Assembly: GCA_963738205.1 (NCBI GenBank)
Contig: CAVTVQ010000009.1
Span: forward strand, 402,750-466,749
Reading direction: 5' to 3'
Source of the DNA: DATFQE01 sp963738205
GTDB lineage: Bacteria; Actinomycetota; Thermoleophilia; Gaiellales; Gaiellaceae
DNA: 64,000 bases
The position numbers and the translations under genes are program-made. Below, piece by piece: positions 49,235-57,576 of the stretch (position 1 is its first letter; each line of letters opens with the position of its first letter). Below the pieces are notes generated by a model. It was not told the origin of the DNA. It did no database searches and was given only the letters and a program-made list of their open reading frames with translations.

Positions 49235-49573
49235 TCAGTCCTGGTCCGCCGGCGACCAGTCGGCGTCGTCCAGAACGAACGTCGCAGTCGGGAGCCCATG
49301 CTCGGGTGCGTCGGTCTCCTCGGGCCTCGGCACCTGGGCCCCGCGCAGCCGGAGGACGCCGGTTACCTCGACAGCTTTCCCCTCGAGCTCGCGGCTCCAC
49401 GAGCGGAGCCCGCCGATGTAGATCGGCCGCTTGTAGCCCGCAACCCGGATCATCGCGCCCGCGGCCGCGGTTCGAGCGGTTCCGTTGAGCGTAACCGACT
49501 CGCCCACGTGCTCTTTCGGGTCGAACACCGACTCGCCCTCGTGCTCGTTGGGGTGGAACCCGGCGTCGGGCAT
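49235..49573 (-). CDS. Conserved hypothetical protein
   Basis: A 112-residue soluble, beta-rich protein (GESVTLNGTARTAAAGAMIR, VAGYKRPIYIGGLRSWSREL, EGKAVEVTGVLRLRGAQVPR), compatible with an OB-like fold. No family or catalytic residues recognised. It converges with the toxin gene (6 bases apart) and its start is 49 bases from the divergent transglutaminase gene. Confidence 0.55.
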   Translation of the reverse strand: MPDAGFHPNEHEGESVFDPKEHVGESVTLNGTARTAAAGAMIRVAGYKRPIYIGGLRSWSRELEGKAVEVTGVLRLRGAQVPRPEETDAPEHGLPTATFVLDDADWSPADQD

Positions 49574-49621
49574 GCCGCGACGCTAGACGCGACGGCTCGA
49601 CAGGTCAAGAATGGCAAGGGC

Positions 49622-50773
49622 GTGAGCAGAGTCGATCGAGCGGAGCGCGACGCGCAGGTCGAGGAGGCCGAGGCCGCCGCGACGGCGACCGCGCCGACGC
49701 CGGACCTCCGCTTCCCCTCGCCGGGGAACGTCTCGACGCTTCAGCGCCTGGCCGGAAACCACGCGACCGCCGCCTACCTCCGCGTCCTGGCGCGTCTCGG
49801 CACGCCGCTCGACAAGGCGCTCCCCTCGTCGGCCGAGAAGCCGGTCTACGGCGAGGACCTGGGCGAGCAGCGCCGCTACAGCCGGCTCCAGTACCACGCG
49901 ATGTGGGAGGCGGAGCAGGGCCACAAGCTGACCTACGCGATGAAGAAGACGGTGAGGCGCGGCTGCATCGGCATCACCGCCAACAACCTCGGCACCGTGA
50001 ATCCGCCGCTGGACGAGATCTACAGCACCTTCGCCAAGGCGAAGTCGATCGCGGACTCACGCAACGCCGGCATGGAGCGCTACCCGACCAAGCCGTGGGT
50101 CGTGTTCGCGATCCACTTCTGGTCGAACCAGGATCCCGACGACACTGCCCGCGAGTCGCCCGACCACAGCGCCTTCCTGCCGGATGCCTCGGGCAAGATC
50201 GACATGACCGGCTACCACTACCGCGAGCAGCCCGGCTCCACCAACTTCGACTACGGCTTCTGGGACGAGGCGAGCGCCTCGATCTGGCACGCGAACCACA
50301 TGGAGTTCGGCCCGGGCGACCCGATGGAGGTCTACCAGAGCACGATGACCAAGTTCGCGCATTCGTTCGAGGACTCGCCCGGCGAGATCCGCTTCGGCTA
50401 CCCCGACTTCGACCGCGAAGGCTGGGGAGTCGCACAGGCAGACAATTACGACCCGACCAAGGCGACCCACCCGGAGATCACCTCCCCGCGGCTCGCCGGG
50501 GACCGCACGATCGAGAGCGTCTTCAGGGGGAAGACCAAGCTTGGCCCCGGCTCGCCGGCCGGCGCCGTCAAGAAGATCCAGCAGGCGCTTCTCGACAAGG
50601 GCTACGACCTCGGCGACTTCGGCCCGGACAAGAACGGCGTCGACGGCAAGTACGGCGACAAGACGGTTGCGGCGGTCAAGCAGTTCAAGGTCGACGAGAA
50701 CCTCGGCAGCCAGTCGAGCGGCCGCGTCGACCGCGGTGTGATCCTGCGGCTCGACGAGCTCTTCCCGCCGTAG
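49622..50773 (+). CDS. Tagged microbial-transglutaminase-like enzyme with C-terminal peptidoglycan-binding domain
   Basis: A 383-residue protein from GTG 49622. Residues about 38-52 hold STLQRLAGNHATAAY, the LQ..xGNxA tag shared with 7334-7825 and 51303-52805. Residues about 80-290 match microbial transglutaminase (S. mobaraensis MTGase family): C115 in RRGCIGIT, FAIHFWSNQD, D210 in NFDYGFWD and H223 in SIWHANHMEF fit the Cys-Asp-His triad, and VYQSTMTKF and YPDFDREGWG also correspond. Residues about 305-380 form a PG_binding_1 domain. It would cross-link glutamine and lysine or an amine. There is no Sec signal or MTGase pro-region. Confidence 0.85.
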   Translation: MSRVDRAERDAQVEEAEAAATATAPTPDLRFPSPGNVSTLQRLAGNHATAAYLRVLARLGTPLDKALPSSAEKPVYGEDLGEQRRYSRLQYHAMWEAEQGHKLTYAMKKTVRRGCIGITANNLGTVNPPLDEIYSTFAKAKSIADSRNAGMERYPTKPWVVFAIHFWSNQDPDDTARESPDHSAFLPDASGKIDMTGYHYREQPGSTNFDYGFWDEASASIWHANHMEFGPGDPMEVYQSTMTKFAHSFEDSPGEIRFGYPDFDREGWGVAQADNYDPTKATHPEITSPRLAGDRTIESVFRGKTKLGPGSPAGAVKKIQQALLDKGYDLGDFGPDKNGVDGKYGDKTVAAVKQFKVDENLGSQSSGRVDRGVILRLDELFPP

Positions 50774-50820
50774 AGCTCAGCCGCCTTGTGCCGTGAGGCG
50801 CGTTCTGGTTGCATGGGTTC

Positions 50821-51306
50821 ATGGACGACGGTTGGACCCGTCGCGCCGTCGCCGGTGGCCTCGTCCGAGTGTGGTTGCCGCCCGACGAAACGTTGCAGGA
50901 GCTCGAAGGCGTCGCGCTCTGGTCGCCCGATTCGGAGCTCGGACGGTTCACCGTGGCGTCCGCCGAGGGCTCCGGGGACGGCGACGCCCTCCTCGCGGCC
51001 GAGCGTGACTCCGGAGCCGTCGACGTCGAGCGGGACGAGCGGCTGGAGCGCGGGGGCCTCCAAGTCCGACGCCTGCGCTACCGGTCGCGTCGCCACACGC
51101 CGCGCGAGGTGGTCAGGGGACCCGAGGGCGGTCGCGCCGACGTAGGGGGCGAAGACGTCGAGACCCTGGCCGACTTCTTGCTACTCGAGTCGGGGAGCCG
51201 GCTGGTCCGGGCGGGATACGCGGTGCGCACCGACGCGCCTGAACCGCTGCGCGCAGCGCTTGCTGAGGTCTACGACCGCCTCCAGATCGGGGACGAGGGC
51301 AAGTGA
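50821..51306 (+). CDS. Unknown protein between two tagged enzymes
   Basis: A 161-residue soluble protein starting at ATG 50821 (MDDGWTRRAVAGGLVRVWLP). It is beta-rich in the first half and ends helical (APEPLRAALAEVYDRLQIGD). The general look (short strands, small-residue N terminus, conserved WLP...) resembles DcrB/DUF1795-like or chaperone-type folds but no family can be assigned. It is coupled to the metallopeptidase (GTGA overlap) and 47 bases after the transglutaminase, so it may be a chaperone or immunity partner. That is inference from position. Confidence 0.55.
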   Translation: MDDGWTRRAVAGGLVRVWLPPDETLQELEGVALWSPDSELGRFTVASAEGSGDGDALLAAERDSGAVDVERDERLERGGLQVRRLRYRSRRHTPREVVRGPEGGRADVGGEDVETLADFLLLESGSRLVRAGYAVRTDAPEPLRAALAEVYDRLQIGDEGK

Positions 51307-52805
51307 CGACGCGCACCGGCGACCAATCCCGCGTCACCGAGCCGGCGCGTGAGACAGCGCAACCAGATGCCCAGCCCGTGGTTGCCCCGCACGAGCGTGT
51401 TCTCGCGCTGCAGCAAGCGGTCGGCAACCAGGCAGTGGGCAGAGTCCTCGCCCGCCTGCGAGTCAGCTGGAGCACACCGGCGAGCGCTCAGGCCACGGCG
51501 ACCTCCACCCGCTCGCGGCTCCAGACGCTCTTGATCCCGTACATGACGAGCCACCCGCGCCGGATCGTGCGCAACACGGCCGAGCTGTTCACCGGGAGCT
51601 CGCCGCTGCTCACGATGGACGCGATCACAGAGCGCTCCGACTCGGCCGCCCAGGAGGTGAGCCCGACAGCGCCGGGCTGGGTCGTCCCCGGCCGCCACGC
51701 CGCGTTCTTCGTCGGCGCGACGATGAACAACATCCGCTTCAACGACAAGGACATGATCGGGACGCTCAGAGGCACCACGATGTTCGTGCGCGGGCACAAC
51801 AGCTCGGGGAACACGGAGTCGCTCGAGGACATGGCGAACACGGTCGTCCACGAGTGCAGCCACTTCTTCGTGTCCCAGTACGGCGAGCTGCCGCAGACCA
51901 CCAATGCCTCGAGCTTCCACCGCTACGCGGACGAGTTCCGCGCGTACTGGGTCGAGGGGGAGTATGGGGACCTCCCCGCAGCCGAGCGGGTGAAGAAGAT
52001 CCGGAAGCGCCTGGTGGGCACGCAGGGCGATCCCACGTCCGGCTACAGCCAGCTGCACACCGCCTACTTCGCCGCGGGTCCGAACCCCTTCAGGACGTCG
52101 GTCGACGCCCTGACCGGACCGCTCGGCTTCAACCTCACCAACTCGATCCGGCTGCACCGCCTCTGGCAGCTGTTCAACGGGGGCACGGCGTCGGTCGACG
52201 ATCTCGTCTTCGCGATCGCCCGCCTGCCGGCGGCCGAGCGGGCCGAGGCCGCGAGCTCGACGCTGATCAGCGGCTTCGTGACCGCGATCGGCGGCGTCGG
52301 CGCGCAGCGCCTGCGGGCGGCGCTCTCGGCGCCGACGAGCAGCGATTACGTCGGAAGGATCAACCCGTCCGGTAGCCCCGCGATCAACCTCTTCCTGGGC
52401 GCGATCATCGTCGGCAACCCCGAGGTGCTCAAGCGCGAGTACGGCCATCTTTCCCAGGCGGAACGAAGGACGGTGACGCGCAACCCGGCCTTCATGGCCT
52501 TCGTCGACCACCACCTGCTCGATTCGGCCCTGCGAGCGGCCGTGTGGGCGATGACGGAAACCTGGAGCATCGCGCAGTTCGACGCGATGACGGCGTTCAT
52601 CGACGCCCTGCGTCGTGCCCGCACCGAGTCGGGCGCCGCCACGCTCACCGCCGTGCCCGACTACGTCACCCGCGCGCTGGCCGGCCTCCACGAGTACGCG
52701 CGCTGGACATTCTTCTCCTGGAGCCGCCAGGGCGCGCTGCGCGAGTACGTAGACGTGCTCCCGCGGCCGGTGGCCAACGAGATCCGCGAGCGGTTGCGCG
52801 CCTGA
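51303..52805 (+). CDS. Tagged HExxH metallopeptidase
   Basis: A 500-residue protein. Residues 33-51 carry VLALQQAVGNQAVGRVLARL, almost the same as the tag at 7334-7825. The middle domain contains the zinc site H183-E184-x2-H187 in VVHECSHFFVSQYG; E211 in DEFRAYWVEGEYG is the likely third ligand (H-E-x2-H-x23-E). The C-terminal half is helical (LFNGGTASVDDLVFAIARLP, QRLRAALSAPTSSDYVGR) and may form a target-recognition region. No Sec signal or membrane segment is seen. Loading by a contractile or other non-Sec device is possible. The substrate is unknown. Confidence 0.78.
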   Translation: MTTRTGDQSRVTEPARETAQPDAQPVVAPHERVLALQQAVGNQAVGRVLARLRVSWSTPASAQATATSTRSRLQTLLIPYMTSHPRRIVRNTAELFTGSSPLLTMDAITERSDSAAQEVSPTAPGWVVPGRHAAFFVGATMNNIRFNDKDMIGTLRGTTMFVRGHNSSGNTESLEDMANTVVHECSHFFVSQYGELPQTTNASSFHRYADEFRAYWVEGEYGDLPAAERVKKIRKRLVGTQGDPTSGYSQLHTAYFAAGPNPFRTSVDALTGPLGFNLTNSIRLHRLWQLFNGGTASVDDLVFAIARLPAAERAEAASSTLISGFVTAIGGVGAQRLRAALSAPTSSDYVGRINPSGSPAINLFLGAIIVGNPEVLKREYGHLSQAERRTVTRNPAFMAFVDHHLLDSALRAAVWAMTETWSIAQFDAMTAFIDALRRARTESGAATLTAVPDYVTRALAGLHEYARWTFFSWSRQGALREYVDVLPRPVANEIRERLRA

Positions 52806-52809
52806 CGCT

Positions 52810-53286
52810 CTAGCTCGACTGGCTCATTGCGGCCATCGCTGCGCGGCCGCGCTCCTCCATCTCCTCGGGCGGGATGTCCTCGATGTGCGTCGCGATCGCC
52901 CAGGCGTGCCCGAACGGATCGATCAGAGCGCCGAAGCGGTCGCCCCAGAACATGTCGTCGGGCTCCATCGTCGAGGTCGCGCCGGCGCCGATCGCCTGCT
53001 TGTAGACCGCGTCGATGTCCTCGACGTACATGAAGATCGAGACCGTCGTCCCGCCGAGCTCCTTGGGCGACTTGGCGTTCTGCATCGGGAACGGGTCGGA
53101 GAGCATGAGCACCGAGTCGCCGATCTGCAGCTCGGCGTGCGCGACCTTGCCGTCGGGCCCGTTCATGATCCCGCGCTCGGTGGCGCCGAACGCCCGCTTG
53201 TAGAAGTCGATCGCCTCCGAAGCGGGATCGACGATGAGCGAAGGTGCGAGGGTGTGGTACCCCTCCGGAATCGGCTCTACGGCCAT
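52810..53286 (-). CDS. PhnB-like VOC family protein
   Basis: A 158-residue glyoxalase-fold protein of the PhnB/YciI-adjacent group: YHTLAPSLIVDPASEAIDFY, KRAFGATERGIMNGPDGKVA, HAELQIGDSVLMLSDPFP, and the C-terminal MFWGDRFGALIDPFGHAWAI. The ATG at 53286 matches the family start; longer frames are unconserved. It converges with the metallopeptidase gene with 4 bases between. Confidence 0.88.
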   Translation of the reverse strand: MAVEPIPEGYHTLAPSLIVDPASEAIDFYKRAFGATERGIMNGPDGKVAHAELQIGDSVLMLSDPFPMQNAKSPKELGGTTVSIFMYVEDIDAVYKQAIGAGATSTMEPDDMFWGDRFGALIDPFGHAWAIATHIEDIPPEEMEERGRAAMAAMSQSS

Positions 53287-53434
53287 GATTCCTCCTTCCG
53301 GAGTCGTGGTTCCTGCCGAGACCGATGCTAGCCGCGTCTTCCCGCGCGTGTGCCACGTCGGGCCTTCCTTGCCGAACGGAGGGGTAGACTCGCCCGCGCG
53401 GCGACTCGGACCGGCGACGCGAAGGTGGTGAGTC

Positions 53435-54091
53435 GTGTCGGAGGAGACGCCTGATTCGGTGGTCGCCTCTGAGGAGGAGGCCCAGGAATCGGTTACCGAT
53501 CTGCTCGAGCAACTCGGGCGCGACCTGGCCACGCTCGTGTTCTACGAGAGCCGGCTCGCCGCCGCACGCAACAAGCAGCAGATCCGGCGAGCGGCCCGTG
53601 ACGTCGTCGCCGCGCTGGGAGTGGCGGCCGCGCTGCTCACGGCCTTCGCGCTCGCGAACACGTCGGCCGTGCTCGGGCTCTCGACGGTGATGGACGGCTG
53701 GCTCGCCGCGCTCGTGCTCGCCGCGGCCTGGACGGTGGTCGGCGCCTTGCTCGCGCTCGCACTGCGGGCTCGCGCCAGACGAGTCGGGGCAGGGAAGGCG
53801 GAGACGGTCGAGGAAGCACGCGACCGGGCAGAGCAGGACGTGCGGGCGACCCTCGAGCGGCTGGCGCCGGCGATCACCAGGGAGATCGCCCTGGCGGCCG
53901 TGCCGTCGGCCGACGGGATGGTCGACTTCGGGGAAGACCTGATCGAGGGCGCCGACGAGATCGTCGACTCGATCACCGAAGAACTTCCGGGCGGCGGCGT
54001 CGTCAACCAGGTGTGGGACGTCTTCCTCGCACCGGGGCGCCTCGGCGTCAGGGTCGCGACGACGGTGCTCAGGCGCGGCGAGTCCGACTAG
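53435..54091 (+). CDS. Holin-X-like membrane protein with C-terminal extension
   Basis: A 218-residue protein from GTG 53435: an N-terminal amphipathic helix (VTDLLEQLGRDLATLVFYES), two transmembrane helices (about 50-75 and 80-105) as in actinobacterial holin-X proteins, then an acidic helical C-terminal domain (ARDRAEQDVRATLERLAPAI, DLIEGADEIVDSITEELPGG). It is a longer relative of 25735-26145. Role unknown. Confidence 0.7.
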   Translation: MSEETPDSVVASEEEAQESVTDLLEQLGRDLATLVFYESRLAAARNKQQIRRAARDVVAALGVAAALLTAFALANTSAVLGLSTVMDGWLAALVLAAAWTVVGALLALALRARARRVGAGKAETVEEARDRAEQDVRATLERLAPAITREIALAAVPSADGMVDFGEDLIEGADEIVDSITEELPGGGVVNQVWDVFLAPGRLGVRVATTVLRRGESD

Positions 54092-54235
54092 GCGAGCGAA
54101 CGGGCTAGATCAGCCGAGGTGCAGCTGTGCGGGCGCTCTCCACCCGAGACCCGCTCGACGGTGTGCACGAACCGCGAAGGCTTGGGATCCGTAGTCATTT
54201 CTGGGACAGACCCACTTCATGAAAGGGGGAGACCC

Positions 54236-55324
54236 ATGCTTGGTCCATCCCTGCTCGCGCTTCGCAGGCAACTTCTGGCCATCGTCGTTGTTGGCCTAGT
54301 TGCAGTTCTCGCCACGCTCGTCGGGCCCGCTACGGCGGCGCCGACCGCCAACCGGTTCGACCAGATCAACGCCGTTTCCGACCTCCCCGGCGTTGCACCG
54401 ATCCTCGACCCGCTGCTGGTCAACCCGTGGGGGTTAGCGCTGTCGCCCACCAGCCCGGTCTGGGCGGCGAACAACGTCACGGGCACCGCGACGCTCTACC
54501 GCGGCGGCGGTGCCGGCACGCCGTTCGCCAAAGTGGCGCTCGAGGTCACCGTGACCAACGGCTCGCCGACCGGCCAGGTATTCAACGGCACCACCAGCTT
54601 CCAGGTGCCAACGCCGCTCGGCCCCCGCCCGGCCCCCTTCATCTTCGACAGCCAGGCCGGTGACATCACCGGGTGGAACCCGGCCAACGGGACGACCGCG
54701 GTGGTGGCCGCGCACTCCGACGACGCCATCTACACCGGGCTGGCGCTGCTGCAGACGCCCAGCGGCCCATTCCTGCTGGCGGCCGACTTCCACCACGGGC
54801 GTATCGACGTCTTCGACGGTAACTGGAACCGCGTCAACGTCGGCTCGGCATTCACTGACCCGGACCTGCCGTCGGGCTACGCGCCGTTCAACGTGGCGGT
54901 TGTGGGCTCTTCGGTTTACGTGAGCTACGCCAAGCAGGACGCCGACGGCGAGGAAGAGATCGCCGGTCACAACCTCGGGTTCGTGGACAAGTTCACCGAT
55001 TTCGGCCAGGCCGTGCAGCGGATCGCCAGTCGTGGCAACCTCAACGCGCCGTGGGGCATGGCCATCGCACCGCCCAGCTTCGGCAAGTTCGCCGGTGCAC
55101 TCCTGGTCGGCAACTTCGGTGACGGGAAGATTGGAGCGTACGCCGACGATGGGGACTTCCTCGGCTTCCTGCGCGACCGCAGCAACGACGTTCTCTCGAT
55201 CGACGGTCTCTGGGCGCTGCTGCCCGGCACCGCCGCGAGCGGAGGGACCGATGCGGTCTGGTTCAGCGCCGGTCCCGACGAAGAAACGCACGGCCTCCTC
55301 GGCACCATCCGCCCAGCGGGTTAG
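54236..55324 (+). CDS. TIGR03118-family secreted beta-propeller protein
   Basis: A 362-residue exported protein. The ATG has a strong AAAGGGGGAG Shine-Dalgarno. The signal peptide ends near residue 35 (GPATAAPT). The family signature is DPLLVNPWGLALSPTSPVWA, QAGDITGWNPANGT, LAADFHHGRIDVFDGNWNRV and GNLNAPWGMAIAPPSFGKFA. Members are secreted six-bladed-type propellers of unknown function. Two GC-rich hairpins follow its stop. Confidence 0.88.
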   Translation: MLGPSLLALRRQLLAIVVVGLVAVLATLVGPATAAPTANRFDQINAVSDLPGVAPILDPLLVNPWGLALSPTSPVWAANNVTGTATLYRGGGAGTPFAKVALEVTVTNGSPTGQVFNGTTSFQVPTPLGPRPAPFIFDSQAGDITGWNPANGTTAVVAAHSDDAIYTGLALLQTPSGPFLLAADFHHGRIDVFDGNWNRVNVGSAFTDPDLPSGYAPFNVAVVGSSVYVSYAKQDADGEEEIAGHNLGFVDKFTDFGQAVQRIASRGNLNAPWGMAIAPPSFGKFAGALLVGNFGDGKIGAYADDGDFLGFLRDRSNDVLSIDGLWALLPGTAASGGTDAVWFSAGPDEETHGLLGTIRPAG

Positions 55325-55746
55325 CGACGCCGACTCCGGACCGCATCCGTGTCCGGAGCAAGAAGCTGCGCCCCGCCGAGACCTGTCGGCGGGGCGCTAG
55401 AGCCGGTAGGCGCAGCTGGGTCCCGAGGAGCAAAATGCAGAGCTATGCGCGTGGCCGTCTCTGATCCGTGAGTTTGACGCTTCCGCACGTTCAAGCTGGT
55501 GCGTGCCTCCTGCGCCGCCACCGCTCCGCCGAGAGCCTGGCGCGCGCTTCGAAACGCGGCGAAGAAGCCATCGCCCTCGGTGCCGACCTCGACGCTGTCG
55601 CGCTCGGTGACGGCATCACGCAGGAGGCGTCGGTACTCGACGAGAGTCTCGCCGTACCGCTCCGGCCCGAGCTTCTCGAGTAGCGCGTTCGACCGTTCGA
55701 TGTCGGCGAACAGCAGCGTGACCGTGCCGGCTGGAGGCTCAGCCAT
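55321..55746 (-). pseudogene. Truncated class III adenylate/guanylate cyclase
   Basis: The first 85 or so residues match class III cyclases: VTLLFADIERSNALLEKLGP, then EVGTEGDGFFAAFRSARQAL with the first metal aspartate (FADIE) and GDGF. The homology stops abruptly at about residue 85, before the transition-state and base-recognition residues, and the remaining frame (LNVRKRQTHGSETATR...) is unrelated and runs through terminator hairpins. A non-functional 5' fragment. Confidence 0.8.
55334..55397. terminator. Paired intergenic hairpins
   Basis: CTCCGGAC/GTCCGGAG (55334-55358, loop of 9) and GCGCCCCGCCGA/TCGGCGGGGCGC (55368-55397, 12-bp perfect stem, loop of 6), starting 9 bases after the TIGR03118 stop. 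There is no T tract. The cyclase remnant frame on the minus strand reads straight through them. Confidence 0.6.
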
Positions 55747-55878
55747 GACCCGGCCTCATGTTATGGGCACGAAAATGGGGGGCGAGTTTGACGCGTTGAC
55801 CGCAAGCGAACCCGGTGCAACCATGAAAGAGAGGGAGGAGAGCGCTCTGATGGTGCCCAGCTTCCTGCGGCGCTCCGA

Positions 55879-56982
55879 ATGAACCGAAGCCTCCACGCTG
55901 CCGTTGGACTGCTCGTCGCGGGTGGCATCTTGGTGGGAGCAGTCGACGTAGGTCAGGCGCTGACTGATTCGAGGCTCACAGTCAGGGTCGACGGCGTTGG
56001 TCGTGTCACGAGCGATCCGCCCGGGATCGACTGCGCGGCGAACTCGACTTGCGCGGCGACGTTCGCCACGGACGCTGAAGTCACGCTGACCGCCCGTGCA
56101 AGCGAAGGCGCTGTCTTCGTCCGCTGGGGCGGCGCCTGCAGCGGCGCGAGCGGGGGCGCCTGTCGCCTGGCACTCGATGAGGACAAGAGCGTTCAGGCTG
56201 TCTTCGCCGCCGGGGGGCCAGAGCCGCCGCCGGCTCCGCCTCCGCCGCCTCCGCCTCCGCCACCGCCATCGCCTCCGCCTCCGCCGCCTCCGCCACCGCC
56301 ATCGCCACCGTCGCCGCCGCCTCCTCCGCCGCCGCCGCCGACCGCTAATCCGCCTCCAGCGCCTCAGCCGCAGCCGCAGCCGCAGCCGACCGCACCACTC
56401 CCCTTACGGGATCAGGTCGACGTGGAGGTCGAAAGACTGCGGCGGGGAAACATCGCGTTCAATGCCCCGACGACCCTTGGTCTTGGCAGCTCCGCCGAAG
56501 TCCAGCTCGTGCTCTCGGCTAGGGATTCGATTCGTGAGCTGAAGAAGCGGATTACGGAAATAGGCGAGATAAGAGGCGCCACCGTCAAGTTCTCTCCCAA
56601 GATGGATGCGCATCTCACGGGGATACATTTCAAGATCGAACCGATTACTCCGGAGACGCAGGCGGTGGGCGGCCAGGAAGCGACCGAGTGGAGATGGGAG
56701 GTCGAGCCGACGGAGACCGGAAGCCATTCCCTCCATCTGACTCTCTCGGCCTACATCCGACTGTCTGGAGAGTCGACCACGTACACGGTTCGGACCTTCG
56801 AATCGACGATGAAGGTTCGCGTGACCTGGTTCGGCCGGGTGTCCGGCTTCATGAGCAGCAATTGGCAGTGGTTGTGGGCCGTGATCGTCGCCCCACTCGC
56901 TGCCTGGGCCTATCGCCTTCGGAAGCGAGCGCCACGACCGCCAGGACCTGCGCCGCCAGCTCCGCCGACGCCACACACATAG
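55879..56982 (+). CDS. InlB-repeat, polyproline, membrane-anchored surface protein
   Basis: A 367-residue protein with a signal peptide (residues about 5-27). A divergent InlB B-repeat follows (about 35-110: DGVGRVTSDPPGIDCAANST, FVRWGGACSGASGGACRLAL with paired cysteines), then about 60 residues of Pro/Ser/Gln. A second domain (about 180-310) has GNIAFNAPTTLGLGSSAEVQ and EWRWEVEPTETGSHSLHLTL, a pattern seen in poorly characterised bacterial sensor-like proteins. A C-terminal helix (WLWAVIVAPLAAWAYRLRKR) anchors it. Confidence 0.72.
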   Translation: MNRSLHAAVGLLVAGGILVGAVDVGQALTDSRLTVRVDGVGRVTSDPPGIDCAANSTCAATFATDAEVTLTARASEGAVFVRWGGACSGASGGACRLALDEDKSVQAVFAAGGPEPPPAPPPPPPPPPPPSPPPPPPPPPPSPPSPPPPPPPPPTANPPPAPQPQPQPQPTAPLPLRDQVDVEVERLRRGNIAFNAPTTLGLGSSAEVQLVLSARDSIRELKKRITEIGEIRGATVKFSPKMDAHLTGIHFKIEPITPETQAVGGQEATEWRWEVEPTETGSHSLHLTLSAYIRLSGESTTYTVRTFESTMKVRVTWFGRVSGFMSSNWQWLWAVIVAPLAAWAYRLRKRAPRPPGPAPPAPPTPHT

Positions 56983-57005
56983 GCGCGGTGATGCGGCGTC
57001 GAGGT

Positions 57006-57518
57006 CTATCCCCGACGGAGTTGCTTGGGAACGACGTACCCGGCCAGCACCCCGCCTCCCGGCACCAATCGGCTCCAGGTCGTATCCGCGAACGTGAGGG
57101 TCGCGAGCGCCGCCGTAGGGAACTTCGCCTCGAGCCGCCCCAGCTCGGTGCCTGAGGAAGCGAGGGCGAGCGCGAGCTCTTCCAGGCCCGGGTTGTGCCC
57201 GATCAGCATCACGGAGGCGACCGTGTCGGGCAGGCTGCGAAGGCGCTCGAGGAGGTCGTCGGACGAGGCGGCGTACAGGTCGTCCTCGACCGTCACGGTC
57301 GACGTGCCGAGCGCGGGCCGGATCAGCTCGAGCGTCTGGCGAGTGCGCACGGCGGAGGAGCAGAGGACGAGCTCGGGCTCGATGCTCTCGTGCATAAGGT
57401 GGTCGGCGATCCGCTTCGCGTCCCGGCGGCCCCGCGGCGCCAGCGGCCGCTCACGGTCAGGGAGCGTTGGGTCGTCCCAGCTGGATTTCGCGTGACGGAG
57501 GAGATAGAGCGTGCGCAC
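57006..57518 (-). CDS. SixA-like phosphohistidine phosphatase
   Basis: A 170-residue histidine phosphatase. The RHG-type motif is YLLRHAKSSWDD (catalytic H9), with RPLAPRGRRDAKRIADHL, CSSAVRTRQTLELIRPAL and the second histidine in LIGHNPGLEELALAL. Start GTG at 57518 puts the motif at the N terminus as in the family. It could dephosphorylate histidine-phosphotransfer proteins; the window contains two histidine kinases but no HPt protein. Confidence 0.9.
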   Translation of the reverse strand: MRTLYLLRHAKSSWDDPTLPDRERPLAPRGRRDAKRIADHLMHESIEPELVLCSSAVRTRQTLELIRPALGTSTVTVEDDLYAASSDDLLERLRSLPDTVASVMLIGHNPGLEELALALASSGTELGRLEAKFPTAALATLTFADTTWSRLVPGGGVLAGYVVPKQLRRG

Positions 57519-57533
57519 CGTTCGGCCCGGAGT

Positions 57534-57567
57534 GCGCCGGCCGGGAGGTGAACTGCCCGGCCGGCGC
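57534..57567 (-). terminator. Hairpin after the trypsin-like gene
   Basis: GCGCCGGCCGGG / CCCGGCCGGCGC, a perfect 12-bp stem with a 10-base loop, 10 bases downstream of the protease stop on the minus strand and just upstream of sixA. No T tract. Confidence 0.55.
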
Positions 57568-57576
57568 AAGAGCTGC

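Noticed and set aside
51303..52805. DUF4157 eCIS core metallopeptidase
   Set aside because: The tag is similar, but the HExxH context (VVHECSHFFVSQYG) lacks the DUF4157 HELAHVxQQ pattern.
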